Part shown: positions 1-10,709 of the stretch, one piece after another
How the letters are laid out: each line of letters begins with the position of its first letter
Numbering within the stretch: position 1 is the stretch's first letter
Origin: Embiotoca jacksoni
Lineage: Eukaryota; Chordata; Actinopteri; Embiotocidae
DNA: 64,000 nucleotides
Assembly: GCA_022577435.1 (NCBI GenBank)
Contig: JAKOON010000028.1
Coordinates: 3,648,501 to 3,712,500 of the forward strand
Reading direction: 5' to 3'
Translations under genes and position numbers: made by a program
Notes under the pieces: generated by a model
The model's database searches: none
The model's input: the letters and a program-made list of their open reading frames with translations, nothing else
What the model was told of the DNA's origin: nothing

Positions 1-740
1 TTGGTCATATTTTAGACGACATGCTATAGTATGACTTTTTTGTAATATTTTAGACGACATGCTATAGTATGACTTTTTGGTCATATTTTAGACGACATGC
101 TATAGTATGACTTTTTTGTAATATTTTAGACGACATGCTATAGTATGACTTTTTGATCATATTTTGGACGACATGCTATAGTATGACTTTTTGATCATAT
201 TTCAGACGACATGCTATAGTATGACTTTTTGATCATATTTTAGACGACATGATATAGTATGACTTTTTGATCATATTTTGGACGACATGCTATAGTATGA
301 CTTTTTGATCATATTTTAGACGACACGCTATAGTATGACTTTTTGGTCATATTTAGGACGACATGCTATAGTATGACTTTTTGATCATATTTTAGACGAC
401 ATGATATAGTATGACATTTTTGATCATATTTTAGACGACACGCTATAATATGACTTTTTGGTCATATTTTAGACGACATGCTATAGTATGACTTTTTTGT
501 AATATTTTAGACGACATGCTATAGTATGACTTTTTGATCATATTTTAGACGACATGATATAGTATGACTTTTTGATCATATTTTGGACGACATGCTATAG
601 TATGACTTTTTGATCATATTTTGGACGACATGCTATAGTATGACTTTTTGATCATATTTTGGACGACACGCTATAATATGACTTTTTGGTCATATTTTGG
701 ACGACATGCTACTTTTTGTTCATATTTTAGACGACACGCT
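1..740 (+). repeat. 38-bp satellite, block 1 (left-truncated by window)
   Basis: The monomer reads TATGACTTTTTGATCAT, then ATTTT, then AGACGACATGCTATAG, 38 bases in all. Three variants of the central hexamer recur: GATCAT, GGTCAT, and TGTAAT (after an extra-T-looking run but with the same 38-bp length). A second variable site is ACATGCT versus ACACGCT. The block ends with a monomer carrying an 8-bp deletion (CATGCTACTTTTTG, near 707-720) just before module 1. Confidence 0.97.
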
Positions 741-873
741 ATAAATACGACTTCCGTTTAAATTATTTCAGGCAACACAACAGTGCAGTTGTCAGCGTTG
801 TCGTCTTACAGTCTAAAGGTCCGTGGTTCGATCCCTGCCTGGGACTTTCTATGTGGAATTTGCATGTTCCTGC
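741..873 (+). repeat. tRNA-like segment 1 of module (left terminal inverted repeat)
   Basis: A degenerate A box lies near 784-797 (TGCAGTTGTCAGCG) and a good B box, GGTTCGATCCC, at 835-845. TTTCTATGTGGAATTTGCAT follows, resembling the tail of a tRNA-like interspersed repeat common in fish. It aligns end to end with the reverse complement of segment 6 (1,604-1,734) over about 130 bases, so the two form the module's outer inverted repeats. In the other copies the segment starts at 3,361, 6,362, 8,605, 15,715, 18,413, 21,947 and 23,615. Confidence 0.75.
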
Positions 874-1002
874 ATAGATAATAAGTAAATTAAAATACGT
901 CATCCATAATATGGATGACTATCTTATGCATGTTATCATGCATATAGTCCATGATGTAAAACAAACATCATGTAGTCGTAATTGTGACAAAGTCCACACT
1001 CC

Positions 1003-1112
1003 AAGCAAGAACATGCAATCCTCCACAGACAGAGTTCCAAGCCCCTGATCGAACCGAGTACTTCCTGACTGTGAGATGACAACGCTAGCAACTGCAAAGT
1101 TGTGCTGCCTCT
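1003..1112 (-). repeat. tRNA-like segment 2 of module
   Basis: Read on the minus strand it has an A-box-like TTGCTAGCGTTG, a B box CGGTTCGATCA (complement at about 1,045-1,056), then GGAGGATTGCATGTTCTTGC. It pairs with segment 5 (1,425-1,520), which shares CGTGGAGGATTGCATGTTCT in the opposite orientation. In copy 7 the B-box complement is mutated (CTAATCGAACC). Confidence 0.7.
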
Positions 1113-1140
1113 ATTGCATGTTTGTCTGACTTATATTACT

Positions 1141-1258
1141 TATATGACTTTTAAACATTTTTTGAAGAAAGCACAGTGGTGAAGTGGTTAGTGTTGTTAC
1201 CTTCCAGTCGGAAGGTTCCAGGTTCAATTCTTGCCCTTGACATGGATTTTCATCCAGG
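1141..1258 (+). repeat. tRNA-like segment 3 of module (inner arm)
   Basis: The order is TATATGACTTTTAAACAT, then GCACAGTGGTGAAGTGGTTA (A-box region, 1,171-1,190), then CCAGGTTCAATTC (B-box region, about 1,218-1,230). Its lead-in TATATGACTTTT resembles the satellite TATGACTTTTT. It pairs with segment 4 as inverted arms of about 100 bases around the module centre. Confidence 0.7.
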
Positions 1259-1277
1259 ATGTTAATATCATCCTTTC

Positions 1278-1375
1278 CCGGCGAGTCTTGAACCTGGAAC
1301 CTTCTGAATGGGAGGCAACAGCACCAACCACTGCACCGTAGATAACTCTTCTTAGCATGTTTAAAAGTTATATAA
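1278..1375 (-). repeat. tRNA-like segment 4 of module (inner arm)
   Basis: On the minus strand it reads GTGCAGTGGTTGGTGCTG (A-box region) and CCAGGTTCAAGACTC (B-box region, complement at 1,284-1,298), with a GACTTATATAACTTTTAAAC lead-in. It is the inverted partner of segment 3. The GGATG/CATCC hairpin tip lies between the two. Confidence 0.7.
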
Positions 1376-1424
1376 GTCATATAAGTCAGACACGCATGCA
1401 ATTGATTTATCAAAAATGTTGAAG

Positions 1425-1520
1425 TTCCTAGCCGGTGTTGTCATCTCACAAACAGGAGCTCCTGGGTTCGATAGGGGGTCTGGAACTTAGCGTGGAGGAT
1501 TGCATGTTCTTGCTTGAATG
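1425..1520 (+). repeat. tRNA-like segment 5 of module
   Basis: GAAGTTCCTAGCCGGTGTTG leads to CTGGGTTCGATAG (B-box region, 1,462-1,474), then CGTGGAGGATTGCATGTTCT. It is the inverted partner of segment 2. The B-box G-run is one base shorter in copy 2 (CTGGTTCGAT). Confidence 0.7.
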
Positions 1521-1603
1521 TAATGTTTTACATTATGGACAACATGCATAAGTTAGTCATCCTTATTATGGACAACAAACTTTACTTTCTGGTCATTGGT
1601 TTT

Positions 1604-1734
1604 GCAGGAATAAGGAATTCATGTTGAAAGTTATAGACGGGAATCGAACCCAGTACCTTCCAACTGAGAGACACAAACTCTGACAGCTGCACCACTGTGT
1701 TAGCTTCCAAAACTTGAACGGAAGTCATACTTAT
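1604..1734 (-). repeat. tRNA-like segment 6 of module (right terminal inverted repeat)
   Basis: On the minus strand it begins ATAAGTATGACTTCCGTTCA, continues through AACACAGTGGTGCAGCTGTC (A-box region) to ACTGGGTTCGATTCCCG (B-box region, complement about 1,636-1,652) and ends at ATTCCTTATTCCTGC. It matches segment 1 along its full length. The six bases CATGCT that precede its head make CATGCTATAAGTATGACTT, one inserted base away from satellite CATGCTATAGTATGACTT. Confidence 0.75.
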
Positions 1735-1766
1735 AGCATGTAGTGAGAAATTTGAAGGAAGTATAT

Positions 1767-3360
1767 CATGCTATAGTATGACTTTTTGATCATGTTTTGG
1801 ACGACACGCTTTAGTATGACTTTTTGATCATATTTTAGACGACATGCTATAGTATGACTTTTTGATCATATTTTAGACGACATGCTATAGTATGACTTTT
1901 TGATCATATTTTAGATGACACGCTATAGTATGACTTTTTGATCATATTTTAGACGACACGCTATAGTATGACTTTTTGATCATATTTTAGACGACACGCT
2001 ATAGTATGACTTTTTGATCATATTTTAGACGACACGCTATAGTATGACTTTTTTGTAATATTTTAGACGACATGTTATAGTATGACTTTTTTGTAATATT
2101 TTAGACGACATGCTATAGTATGACTTTTTGATCATATTTTAGACGACACGCTATAGTATGACTTTTTGATCATATTTTAGACGACACGCTATAGTATGAC
2201 TTTTTTGTAATATTTTAGACGACATGTTATAGTATGACTTTTTGGTCATATTTTAGACGACATGCTATAGTATGACTTTTTTGTAATATTTTAGACGACA
2301 TGCTATAGTATGACTTTTTGATCATATTTTAGACGACATGCTATAGTATGACTTTTTTGTAATATTTTAGACGACATGCTATAGTATGACTTTTTGATCA
2401 TATTTTAGACGACACGCTATAGTATGACTTTTTGGTCATATTTTGGACGACATGCTATAGTATGACTTTTTGGTCATATTTTAGACGACATGCTATAGTA
2501 TGACTTTTTTGTAATATTTTAGACGACATGCTATAGTATGACTTTTTGATCATATTTTAGACGACATGCTATAGTATGACTTTTTGATCATATTTTAGAC
2601 GACACGCTATAATATGACTTTTTGGTCATATTTTAGACGACATGCTATAGTATGACTTTTTTGTAATATTTTAGACGACATGCTATAGTATGACTTTTTG
2701 GTCATATTTTAGACGACATGCTATAGTATGACTTTTTTGTAATATTTTAGACGACATGCTATAGTATGACTTTTTGATCATATTTTGGACGACATGCTAT
2801 AGTATGACTTTTTGATCATATTTCAGACGACATGCTATAGTATGACTTTTTGATCATATTTTAGACGACATGATATAGTATGACTTTTTGATCATATTTT
2901 GGACGACATGCTATAGTATGACTTTTTGATCATATTTTGGACGACATGCTATAGTATGACTTTTTTGTAATATTTTAGACGACATGCTATAGTATGACTT
3001 TTTGATCATATTTTGGATGACACGCTATAGTTTGACTTTTTGGTCATATTTAGGACGACATGCTATAGTATGACTTTTTGATCATATTTTAGACGACATG
3101 CTATAGTATGACTTTTTGATCATATTTTGGACGACATGCTATAGTATGACTTTTTGATCATATTTTAGACGACACGCTATAATATGACTTTTTGGTCATA
3201 TTTTAGACGACATGCTATAGTATGACTTTTTAATCATATTTTGGACGACATGCTATAGTATGACTTTTTGATCATATTTTGGACGACACGCTATAATATG
3301 ACTTTTTGGTCATATTTTGGACGACATGCCACTTTTTGTTCATATTTTAGACGACACGCT
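1767..3360 (+). repeat. 38-bp satellite, block 2
   Basis: About 42 monomers. The first junction monomer CATGTTTTGGACGACACG followed by CTTTAG is the shared post-module signature. Unlike most copies, no ordinary monomer intervenes before it; the same is true after module 7. The block ends with the pre-module 8-bp-deleted monomer in its CATGCCACTTTTTG form. Confidence 0.96.
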
Positions 3361-4385
3361 ATAAATACGACTTCCGTTTAAATTATTTCAGGCAACACAA
3401 CAGTGCAGTTGTCAGCGTTGTCGTCTTACAGTCTAAAGGTCCGTGGTTCGATCCCTGCCTGGGACTTTCTATGTGGAATTTGCATGTTCCTGCATAGATA
3501 ATAAGTAAATTAAAATACGTCATCCATAATATGGATGACTATCTTATGCATGTTATCATGCATATAGTCCATGATGTAAAACAAACATCATGTAGTCGTA
3601 ATTGTGACAAAGTCACACTCCAAGCAAGAACATGCAATCCTCCACAGACAGAGTTCCAAGCCCCTGATCGAACCGAGTACTTCCTGACTGTGAGATGACA
3701 ACGCTAGCAACTGCAAAGTTGTGCTGCCTCTATTGCATGTTTGTCTGACTTATATTACTTATATGACTTTTAAACATTTTTTTGAAGAAAGCACAGTGGT
3801 GAAGTGGTTAGTGTTGTTACCTTCCAGTCGGAAGGTTCCAGGTTCAATTCTTGCCCTTGACATGGATTTTCATCCAGGATGTTAATATCATCCTTTCCCG
3901 GCGAGTCTTGAACCTGGAACCTTCTGAATGGGAGGCAACAGCACCAACCACTGCACCGTAGATAACTCTTCTTAACATGTTTAAAAGTTATATAAGTCAT
4001 ATAAGTCAGACACGCATGCAATTGATTTATCAAAAATGTTGAAGTTCCTAGCCGGTGTTGTCATCTCACAAACAGGAGCTCCTGGTTCGATAGGGGGTCT
4101 GGAACTTAGCGTGGAGGATTGCATGTTCTTGCTTGAATGTAATGTTTTACATTATGGACAACATGCATAAGTTAGTCATCCTTATTATGGACAACAAACT
4201 TTACTTTCTGGTCATTGGTTTTGCAGGAATAAGGAATTCATGTTGAAAGTTATAGACGGGAATCGAACCCAGTACCTTCCAACTGAGAGACACAAACTCT
4301 GACAGCTGCACCACTGTGTTAGCTTCCAAAACTTGAACGGAAGTCATACTTATAGCATGTAGTGAGAAATTTGAAGGAAGTATAT
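3361..4385 (+). repeat. 1.03-kb palindromic tRNA-like module, copy 2
   Basis: Same six-segment palindromic layout as copy 1, offset by 2,620. It belongs to the group reading TTATATTACTTATATGAC at the segment 2/3 junction (copies 1-4). It differs by CTCCTGGTTCGATAG, which lacks one G in the segment 5 B-box region. It shares the preceding CATGCCACTTTTTG junction with copies 3 and 4. Confidence 0.95.
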
Positions 4386-6361
4386 CATGCTATAGTATGA
4401 CTTTTTGATCATATTTTAGACGACATGCTATAGTATGACTTTTTGATCATGTTTTGGACGACACGCTTTAGTATGACTTTTTGATCATATTTTAGACGAC
4501 ACGCTATAGTATGACTTTTTGATCATATTTTAGACGACACGCTATAGTATGACTTTTTGATCATATTTTAGACGACACGCTATAGTATGACTTTTTGATC
4601 ATATTTTAGACGACACGCTATAGTATGACTTTTTGATCATATTTTAGACGACACGCTATAGTATGACTTTTTTGTAATATTTTAGACGACATGTTATAGT
4701 ATGACTTTTTTGTAATATTTTAGACGACATGCTATAGTATGACTTTTTGATCATATTTTAGACGACACGCTATAGTATGACTTTTTGATCATATTTTAGA
4801 CGACACGCTATAGTATGACTTTTTTGTAATATTTTAGACGACATGTTATAGTATGACTTTTTGGTCATATTTTAGACGACATGCTATAGTATGACTTTTT
4901 TGTAATATTTTAGACGACATGCTATAGTATGACTTTTTGATCATATTTTAGACGACATGCTATAGTATGACTTTTTTGTAATATTTTAGACGACATGCTA
5001 TAGTATGACTTTTTGATCATATTTTAGACGACACGCTATAGTATGACTTTTTGGTCATATTTTGGACGACATGCTATAGTATGACTTTTTGGTCATATTT
5101 TAGACGACATGCTATAGTATGACTTTTTTGTAATATTTTAGACGACATGCTATAGTATGACTTTTTGATCATATTTTAGACGACATGCTATAGTATGACT
5201 TTTTGATCATATTTTAGACGACACGCTATAATATGACTTTTTGGTCATATTTTAGACGACATGCTATAGTATGACTTTTTTGTAATATTTTAGACGACAT
5301 GCTATAGTATGACTTTTTGGTCATATTTTAGACGACATGCTATAGTATGACTTTTTGATCATATTTTGGACGACATGCTATAGTATGACTTTTTGATCAT
5401 ATTTTAGACGACACGCTATAGTATGACTTTTTGGTCATATTTAGGACGACATGCTATAGTATGACTTTTTGATCATATTTTAGACGACATGATATAGTAT
5501 GACATTTTTGATCATATTTTAGACGACACGCTATAATATGACTTTTTGGTCATATTTTAGACGACATGCTATAGTATGACTTTTTTGTAATATTTTAGAC
5601 GACATGCTATAGTATGACTTTTTGATCATATTTTGGATGACACGCTATAGTATGACTTTTTGATCATATTTTGGACGACATGCTATAGTATGACTTTTTG
5701 ATCATATTTTAGACGACACGCTATAGTATGACTTTTTGGTCATATTTAGGACGACATGCTATAGTATGACTTTTTGATCATATTTTAGACGACATGATAT
5801 AGTATGACTTTTTGATCATATTTTAGACGACATGATATAGTATGACATTTTTGATCATATTTTAGACGACACGCTATAATATGACTTTTTGGTCATATTT
5901 TAGACGACATGCTATAGTATGACTTTTTTGTAATATTTTAGACGACATGCTATAGTATGACTTTTTGATCATATTTTGGATGACACGCTATAGTTTGACT
6001 TTTTGGTCATATTTAGGACGACATGCTATAGTATGACTTTTTGATCATATTTTAGACGACATGCTATAGTATGACTTTTTGATCATATTTTGGACGACAT
6101 GCTATAGTATGACTTTTTGATCATATTTTGGACGACATGCTATAGTATGACTTTTTGATCATATTTTAGACGACACGCTATAATATGACTTTTTGGTCAT
6201 ATTTTAGACGACATGCTATAGTATGACTTTTTAATCATATTTTGGACGACATGCTATAGTATGACTTTTTGATCATATTTTGGACGACACGCTATAATAT
6301 GACTTTTTGGTCATATTTTGGACGACATGCCACTTTTTGTTCATATTTTAGACGACACGCT
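4386..6361 (+). repeat. 38-bp satellite, block 3
   Basis: Almost exactly 52 monomers. The monomer-variant order near both ends matches block 2, showing that module and flanking satellite were duplicated together. Some monomers carry GACATTTTTGATC (an extra base) or the GATGACACG substitution. Confidence 0.96.
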
Positions 6362-7387
6362 ATAAATACGACTTCCGTTTAAATTATTTCAGGCAACACA
6401 ACAGTGCAGTTGTCAGCGTTGTCGTCTTACAGTCTAAAGGTCCGTGGTTCGATCCCTGCCTGGGACTTTCTATGTGGAATTTGCATGTTCCTGCATAGAT
6501 AATAAGTAAATTAAAATACGTCATCCATAATATGGATGACTATCTTATGCATGTTATCATGCATATAGTCCATGATGTAAAACAAACATCATGTAGTCGT
6601 AATTGTGACAAAGTCACACTCCAAGCAAGAACATGCAATCCTCCACAGACAGAGTTCCAAGCCCCTGATCGAACCGAGTACTTCCTGACTGTGAGATGAC
6701 AACGCTAGCAACTGCAAAGTTGTGCTGCCTCTATTGCATGTTTGTCTGACTTATATTACTTATATGACTTTTAAACATTTTTTTGAAGAAAGCACAGTGG
6801 TGAAGTGGTTAGTGTTGTTACCTTCCAGTCGGAAGGTTCCAGGTTCAATTCTTGCCCTTGACATGGATTTTCATCCAGGATGTTAATATCATCCTTTCCC
6901 GGCGAGTCTTGAACCTGGAACCTTCTGAATGGGAGGCAACAGCACCAACCACTGCACCGTAGATAACTCTTCTTAACATGTTTAAAAGTTATATAAGTCA
7001 TATAAGTCAGACACGCATGCAATTGATTTATCAAAAATGTTGAAGTTCCTAGCCGGTGTTGTCATCTCACAAACAGGAGCTCCTGGGTTCGATAGGGGGT
7101 CTGGAACTTAGCGTGGAGGATTGCATGTTCTTGCTTGAATGTAATGTTTTACATTATGGACAACATGCATAAGTCAGTCATCCTTATTATGGACAACAAA
7201 CTTTACTTTCTGGTCATTGGTTTTGCAGGAATAAGGAATTCATGTTGAAAGTTATAGACGGGAATCGAACCCAGTACCTTCCAACTGAGAGACACAAACT
7301 CTGACAGCTGCACCACTGTGTTAGCTTCCAAAACTTGAACGGAAGTCATACTTATAGCATGTAGTGAGAAATTTGAAGGAAGTATAT
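6362..7387 (+). repeat. 1.03-kb palindromic tRNA-like module, copy 3
   Basis: Same layout, offset by 5,621. It shares CATAAGTCAGTCATCC (others read AAGTTAGTC) with copy 4 only. It also shares with copy 4 the downstream monomer ACATGTTATATAGTATGAC, so copies 3 and 4 are sister duplicates including flanking satellite. Confidence 0.95.
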
Positions 7388-8604
7388 CATGCTATAGTAT
7401 GACTTTTTGATCATATTTTAGACGACATGCTATAGTATGACTTTTTGATCATGTTTTGGACGACACGCTTTAGTATGACTTTTTTGTAATATTTTAGACG
7501 ACATGTTATATAGTATGACTTTTTGATCATATTTTAGACGACACGCTATAATATGACTTTTTGGTCATATTTTAGACGACATGCTATAGTATGACTTTTT
7601 TGTAATATTTTAGACGACATGCTATAGTATGACTTTTTGATCATATTTTAGACGACATGCTATAGTATGACTTTTTGATCATATTTTAGACGACACGCTA
7701 TAATATGACTTTTTGGTCATATTTTAGACGACATGCTATAGTATGACTTTTTTGTAATATTTTAGACGACATGCTATAGTATGACTTTTTGGTCATATTT
7801 TAGACGACATGCTATAGTATGACTTTTTTGTAATATTTTAGACGACATGCTATAGTATGACTTTTTGATCATATTTTGGACGACATGCTATAGTATGACT
7901 TTTTGATCATATTTCAGACGACATGCTATAGTATGACTTTTTGATCATATTTTAGACGACATGATATAGTATGACTTTTTGATCATATTTTGGACGACAT
8001 GCTATAGTATGACTTTTTGATCATATTTTAGACGACACGCTATAGTATGACTTTTTGGTCATATTTAGGACGACATGCTATAGTATGACTTTTTGATCAT
8101 ATTTTAGACGACATGATATAGTATGACATTTTTGATCATATTTTAGACGACACGCTATAATATGACTTTTTGGTCATATTTTAGACGACATGCTATAGTA
8201 TGACTTTTTTGTAATATTTTAGACGACATGCTATAGTATGACTTTTTGATCATATTTTGGATGACACGCTATAGTTTGACTTTTTGGTCATATTTAGGAC
8301 GACATGCTATAGTATGACTTTTTGATCATATTTTAGACGACATGCTATAGTATGACTTTTTGATCATATTTTGGACGACATGCTATAGTATGACTTTTTG
8401 ATCATATTTTAGACGACACGCTATAATATGACTTTTTGGTCATATTTTAGACGACATGCTATAGTATGACTTTTTAATCATATTTTGGACGACATGCTAT
8501 AGTATGACTTTTTGATCATATTTTGGACGACACGCTATAATATGACTTTTTGGTCATATTTTGGACGACATGCCACTTTTTGTTCATATTTTAGACGACA
8601 CGCT
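7388..8604 (+). repeat. 38-bp satellite, block 4
   Basis: About 32 monomers. It opens with one normal monomer, then the CATGTTTTGG/CTTTAG signature, then the ACATGTTATATAGTATG variant with a 2-bp TA insertion at about 7,501-7,519. It ends with the CATGCCACTTTTTG deletion monomer. Confidence 0.96.
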
Positions 8605-9630
8605 ATAAATACGACTTCCGTTTAAATTATTTCAGGCAACACAACAGTGCAGTTGTCAGCGTTGTCGTCTTACAGTCTAAAGGTCCGTGGTTCGATCCCT
8701 GCCTGGGACTTTCTATGTGGAATTTGCATGTTCCTGCATAGATAATAAGTAAATTAAAATACGTCATCCATAATATGGATGACTATCTTATGCATGTTAT
8801 CATGCATATAGTCCATGATGTAAAACAAACATCATGTAGTCGTAATTGTGACAAAGTCACACTCCAAGCAAGAACATGCAATCCTCCACAGACAGAGTTC
8901 CAAGCCCCTGATCGAACCGAGTACTTCCTGACTGTGAGATGACAACGCTAGCAACTGCAAAGTTGTGCTGCCTCTATTGCATGTTTGTCTGACTTATATT
9001 ACTTATATGACTTTTAAACATTTTTTTGAAGAAAGCACAGTGGTGAAGTGGTTAGTGTTGTTACCTTCCAGTCGGAAGGTTCCAGGTTCAATTCTTGCCC
9101 TTGACATGGATTTTCATCCAGGATGTTAATATCATCCTTTCCCGGCGAGTCTTGAACCTGGAACCTTCTGAATGGGAGGCAACAGCACCAACCACTGCAC
9201 CGTAGATAACTCTTCTTAACATGTTTAAAAGTTATATAAGTCATATAAGTCAGACACGCATGCAATTGATTTATCAAAAATGTTGAAGTTCCTAGCCGGT
9301 GTTGTCATCTCACAAACAGGAGCTCCTGGGTTCGATAGGGGGTCTGGAACTTAGCGTGGAGGATTGCATGTTCTTGCTTGAATGTAATGTTTTACATTAT
9401 GGACAACATGCATAAGTCAGTCATCCTTATTATGGACAACAAACTTTACTTTCTGGTCATTGGTTTTGCAGGAATAAGGAATTCATGTTGAAAGTTATAG
9501 ACGGGAATCGAACCCAGTACCTTCCAACTGAGAGACACAAACTCTGACAGCTGCACCACTGTGTTAGCTTCCAAAACTTGAACGGAAGTCATACTTATAG
9601 CATGTAGTGAGAAATTTGAAGGAAGTATAT
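8605..9630 (+). repeat. 1.03-kb palindromic tRNA-like module, copy 4
   Basis: Same layout, offset by 7,864. Over the stretches compared it is indistinguishable from copy 3, including the CATAAGTCAGTCATCC variant, and it is followed by the same TA-insertion monomer. Confidence 0.95.
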
Positions 9631-10709
9631 CATGCTATAGTATGACTTTTTGATCATATTTTAGACGACATGCTATAGTATGACTTTTTGATCATGTTTT
9701 GGACGACACGCTTTAGTATGACTTTTTTGTAATATTTTAGACGACATGTTATATAGTATGACTTTTTGATCATATTTTAGACGACACGCTATAATATGAC
9801 TTTTTGGTCATATTTTAGACGACATGCTATAGTATGACTTTTTTGTAATATTTTAGACGACATGCTATAGTATGACTTTTTGATCATATTTTAGACGACA
9901 TGCTATAGTATGACTTTTTGATCATATTTTAGACGACATGCTATAGTATGACTTTTTTGATCATATTTTAGACAACATGCTATAGTATGACTTTTTTGTA
10001 ATATTTTAGACGACATGCTATAGTATGACTTTTTGATCATATTTTAGACGACATGCTATAGTATGACTTTTTGATCATATTTTAGACTACACGCTATAAT
10101 ATGACTTTTTGGTCATATTTTAGACGACATGCTATAGTATGACTTTTTTGTAATATTTTAGACGACATGCTATAGTATGACTTTTTGATCATATTTTGGA
10201 CGACATGCTATAGTATGACTTTTTGATCATATTTTAGACGACACGCTATAGTATGACTTTTTGGTCATATTTAGGACGACATGCTATAGTATGACTTTTT
10301 GATCATATTTTAGACGACATGCTATAGTATGACTTTTTGATCATATTTTAGACGACATGATATAGTATGACTTTTTGATCATATTTTGGACGACATGCTA
10401 TAGTATGACTTTTTGATCATATTTTAGACGACACGCTATAGTATGACTTTTTGATCATATTTTAGACGACACGCTATAGTATGACTTTTTAATCATATTT
10501 TGGACGACACGCTATAGTATGACTTTTTGGTCATATTTTGGACGACATGCTATAGTATGACTTTTTGATCATATTTTGGACGACATGCTATAGTATGACT
10601 TTTTGGTCATATTTTAGACGACATGCTATAGTATGACTTTTTGGTCATATTTTAGACGACATGCTATAGTATGACTTTTTGATCATATTTTGGACGACAC
10701 GCTATAGTA

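Larger units (their letters stand above)
741..1766 (+). repeat. 1.03-kb palindromic tRNA-like module, copy 1
   Basis: The module starts at ATAAATACGACTTCCG and ends at GAAGTATAT before satellite resumes. It is an imperfect palindrome centred on GGATGTTAATATCATCC (1,257-1,273), close to its geometric middle. Six tRNA-like segments lie at about 741-873 (+), 1,003-1,112 (-), 1,141-1,258 (+), 1,278-1,375 (-), 1,425-1,520 (+) and 1,604-1,734 (-), annotated separately. Copy 1 has private differences: AGTCCACACTCC with an extra C, one T fewer in the T-run at about 1,167-1,173, and CTTAGCATG instead of CTTAACATG. A 100-residue minus-strand open frame across the centre is not credible as a gene. Confidence 0.95.

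Noticed and set aside
1111..1413. Minus-strand open frame of 87-100 codons repeated in all eight modules
   Set aside because: It lies across the palindromic tRNA-like arms 3/4, is conserved only because the whole module is conserved, and has no domain, start context or splice support. The reading frame is a by-product of the repeat.
741..1766. Functional tRNA genes in the module
   Set aside because: B-box and A-box remnants are present, but no segment folds into a full cloverleaf with acceptor stem and anticodon arm that I can identify.
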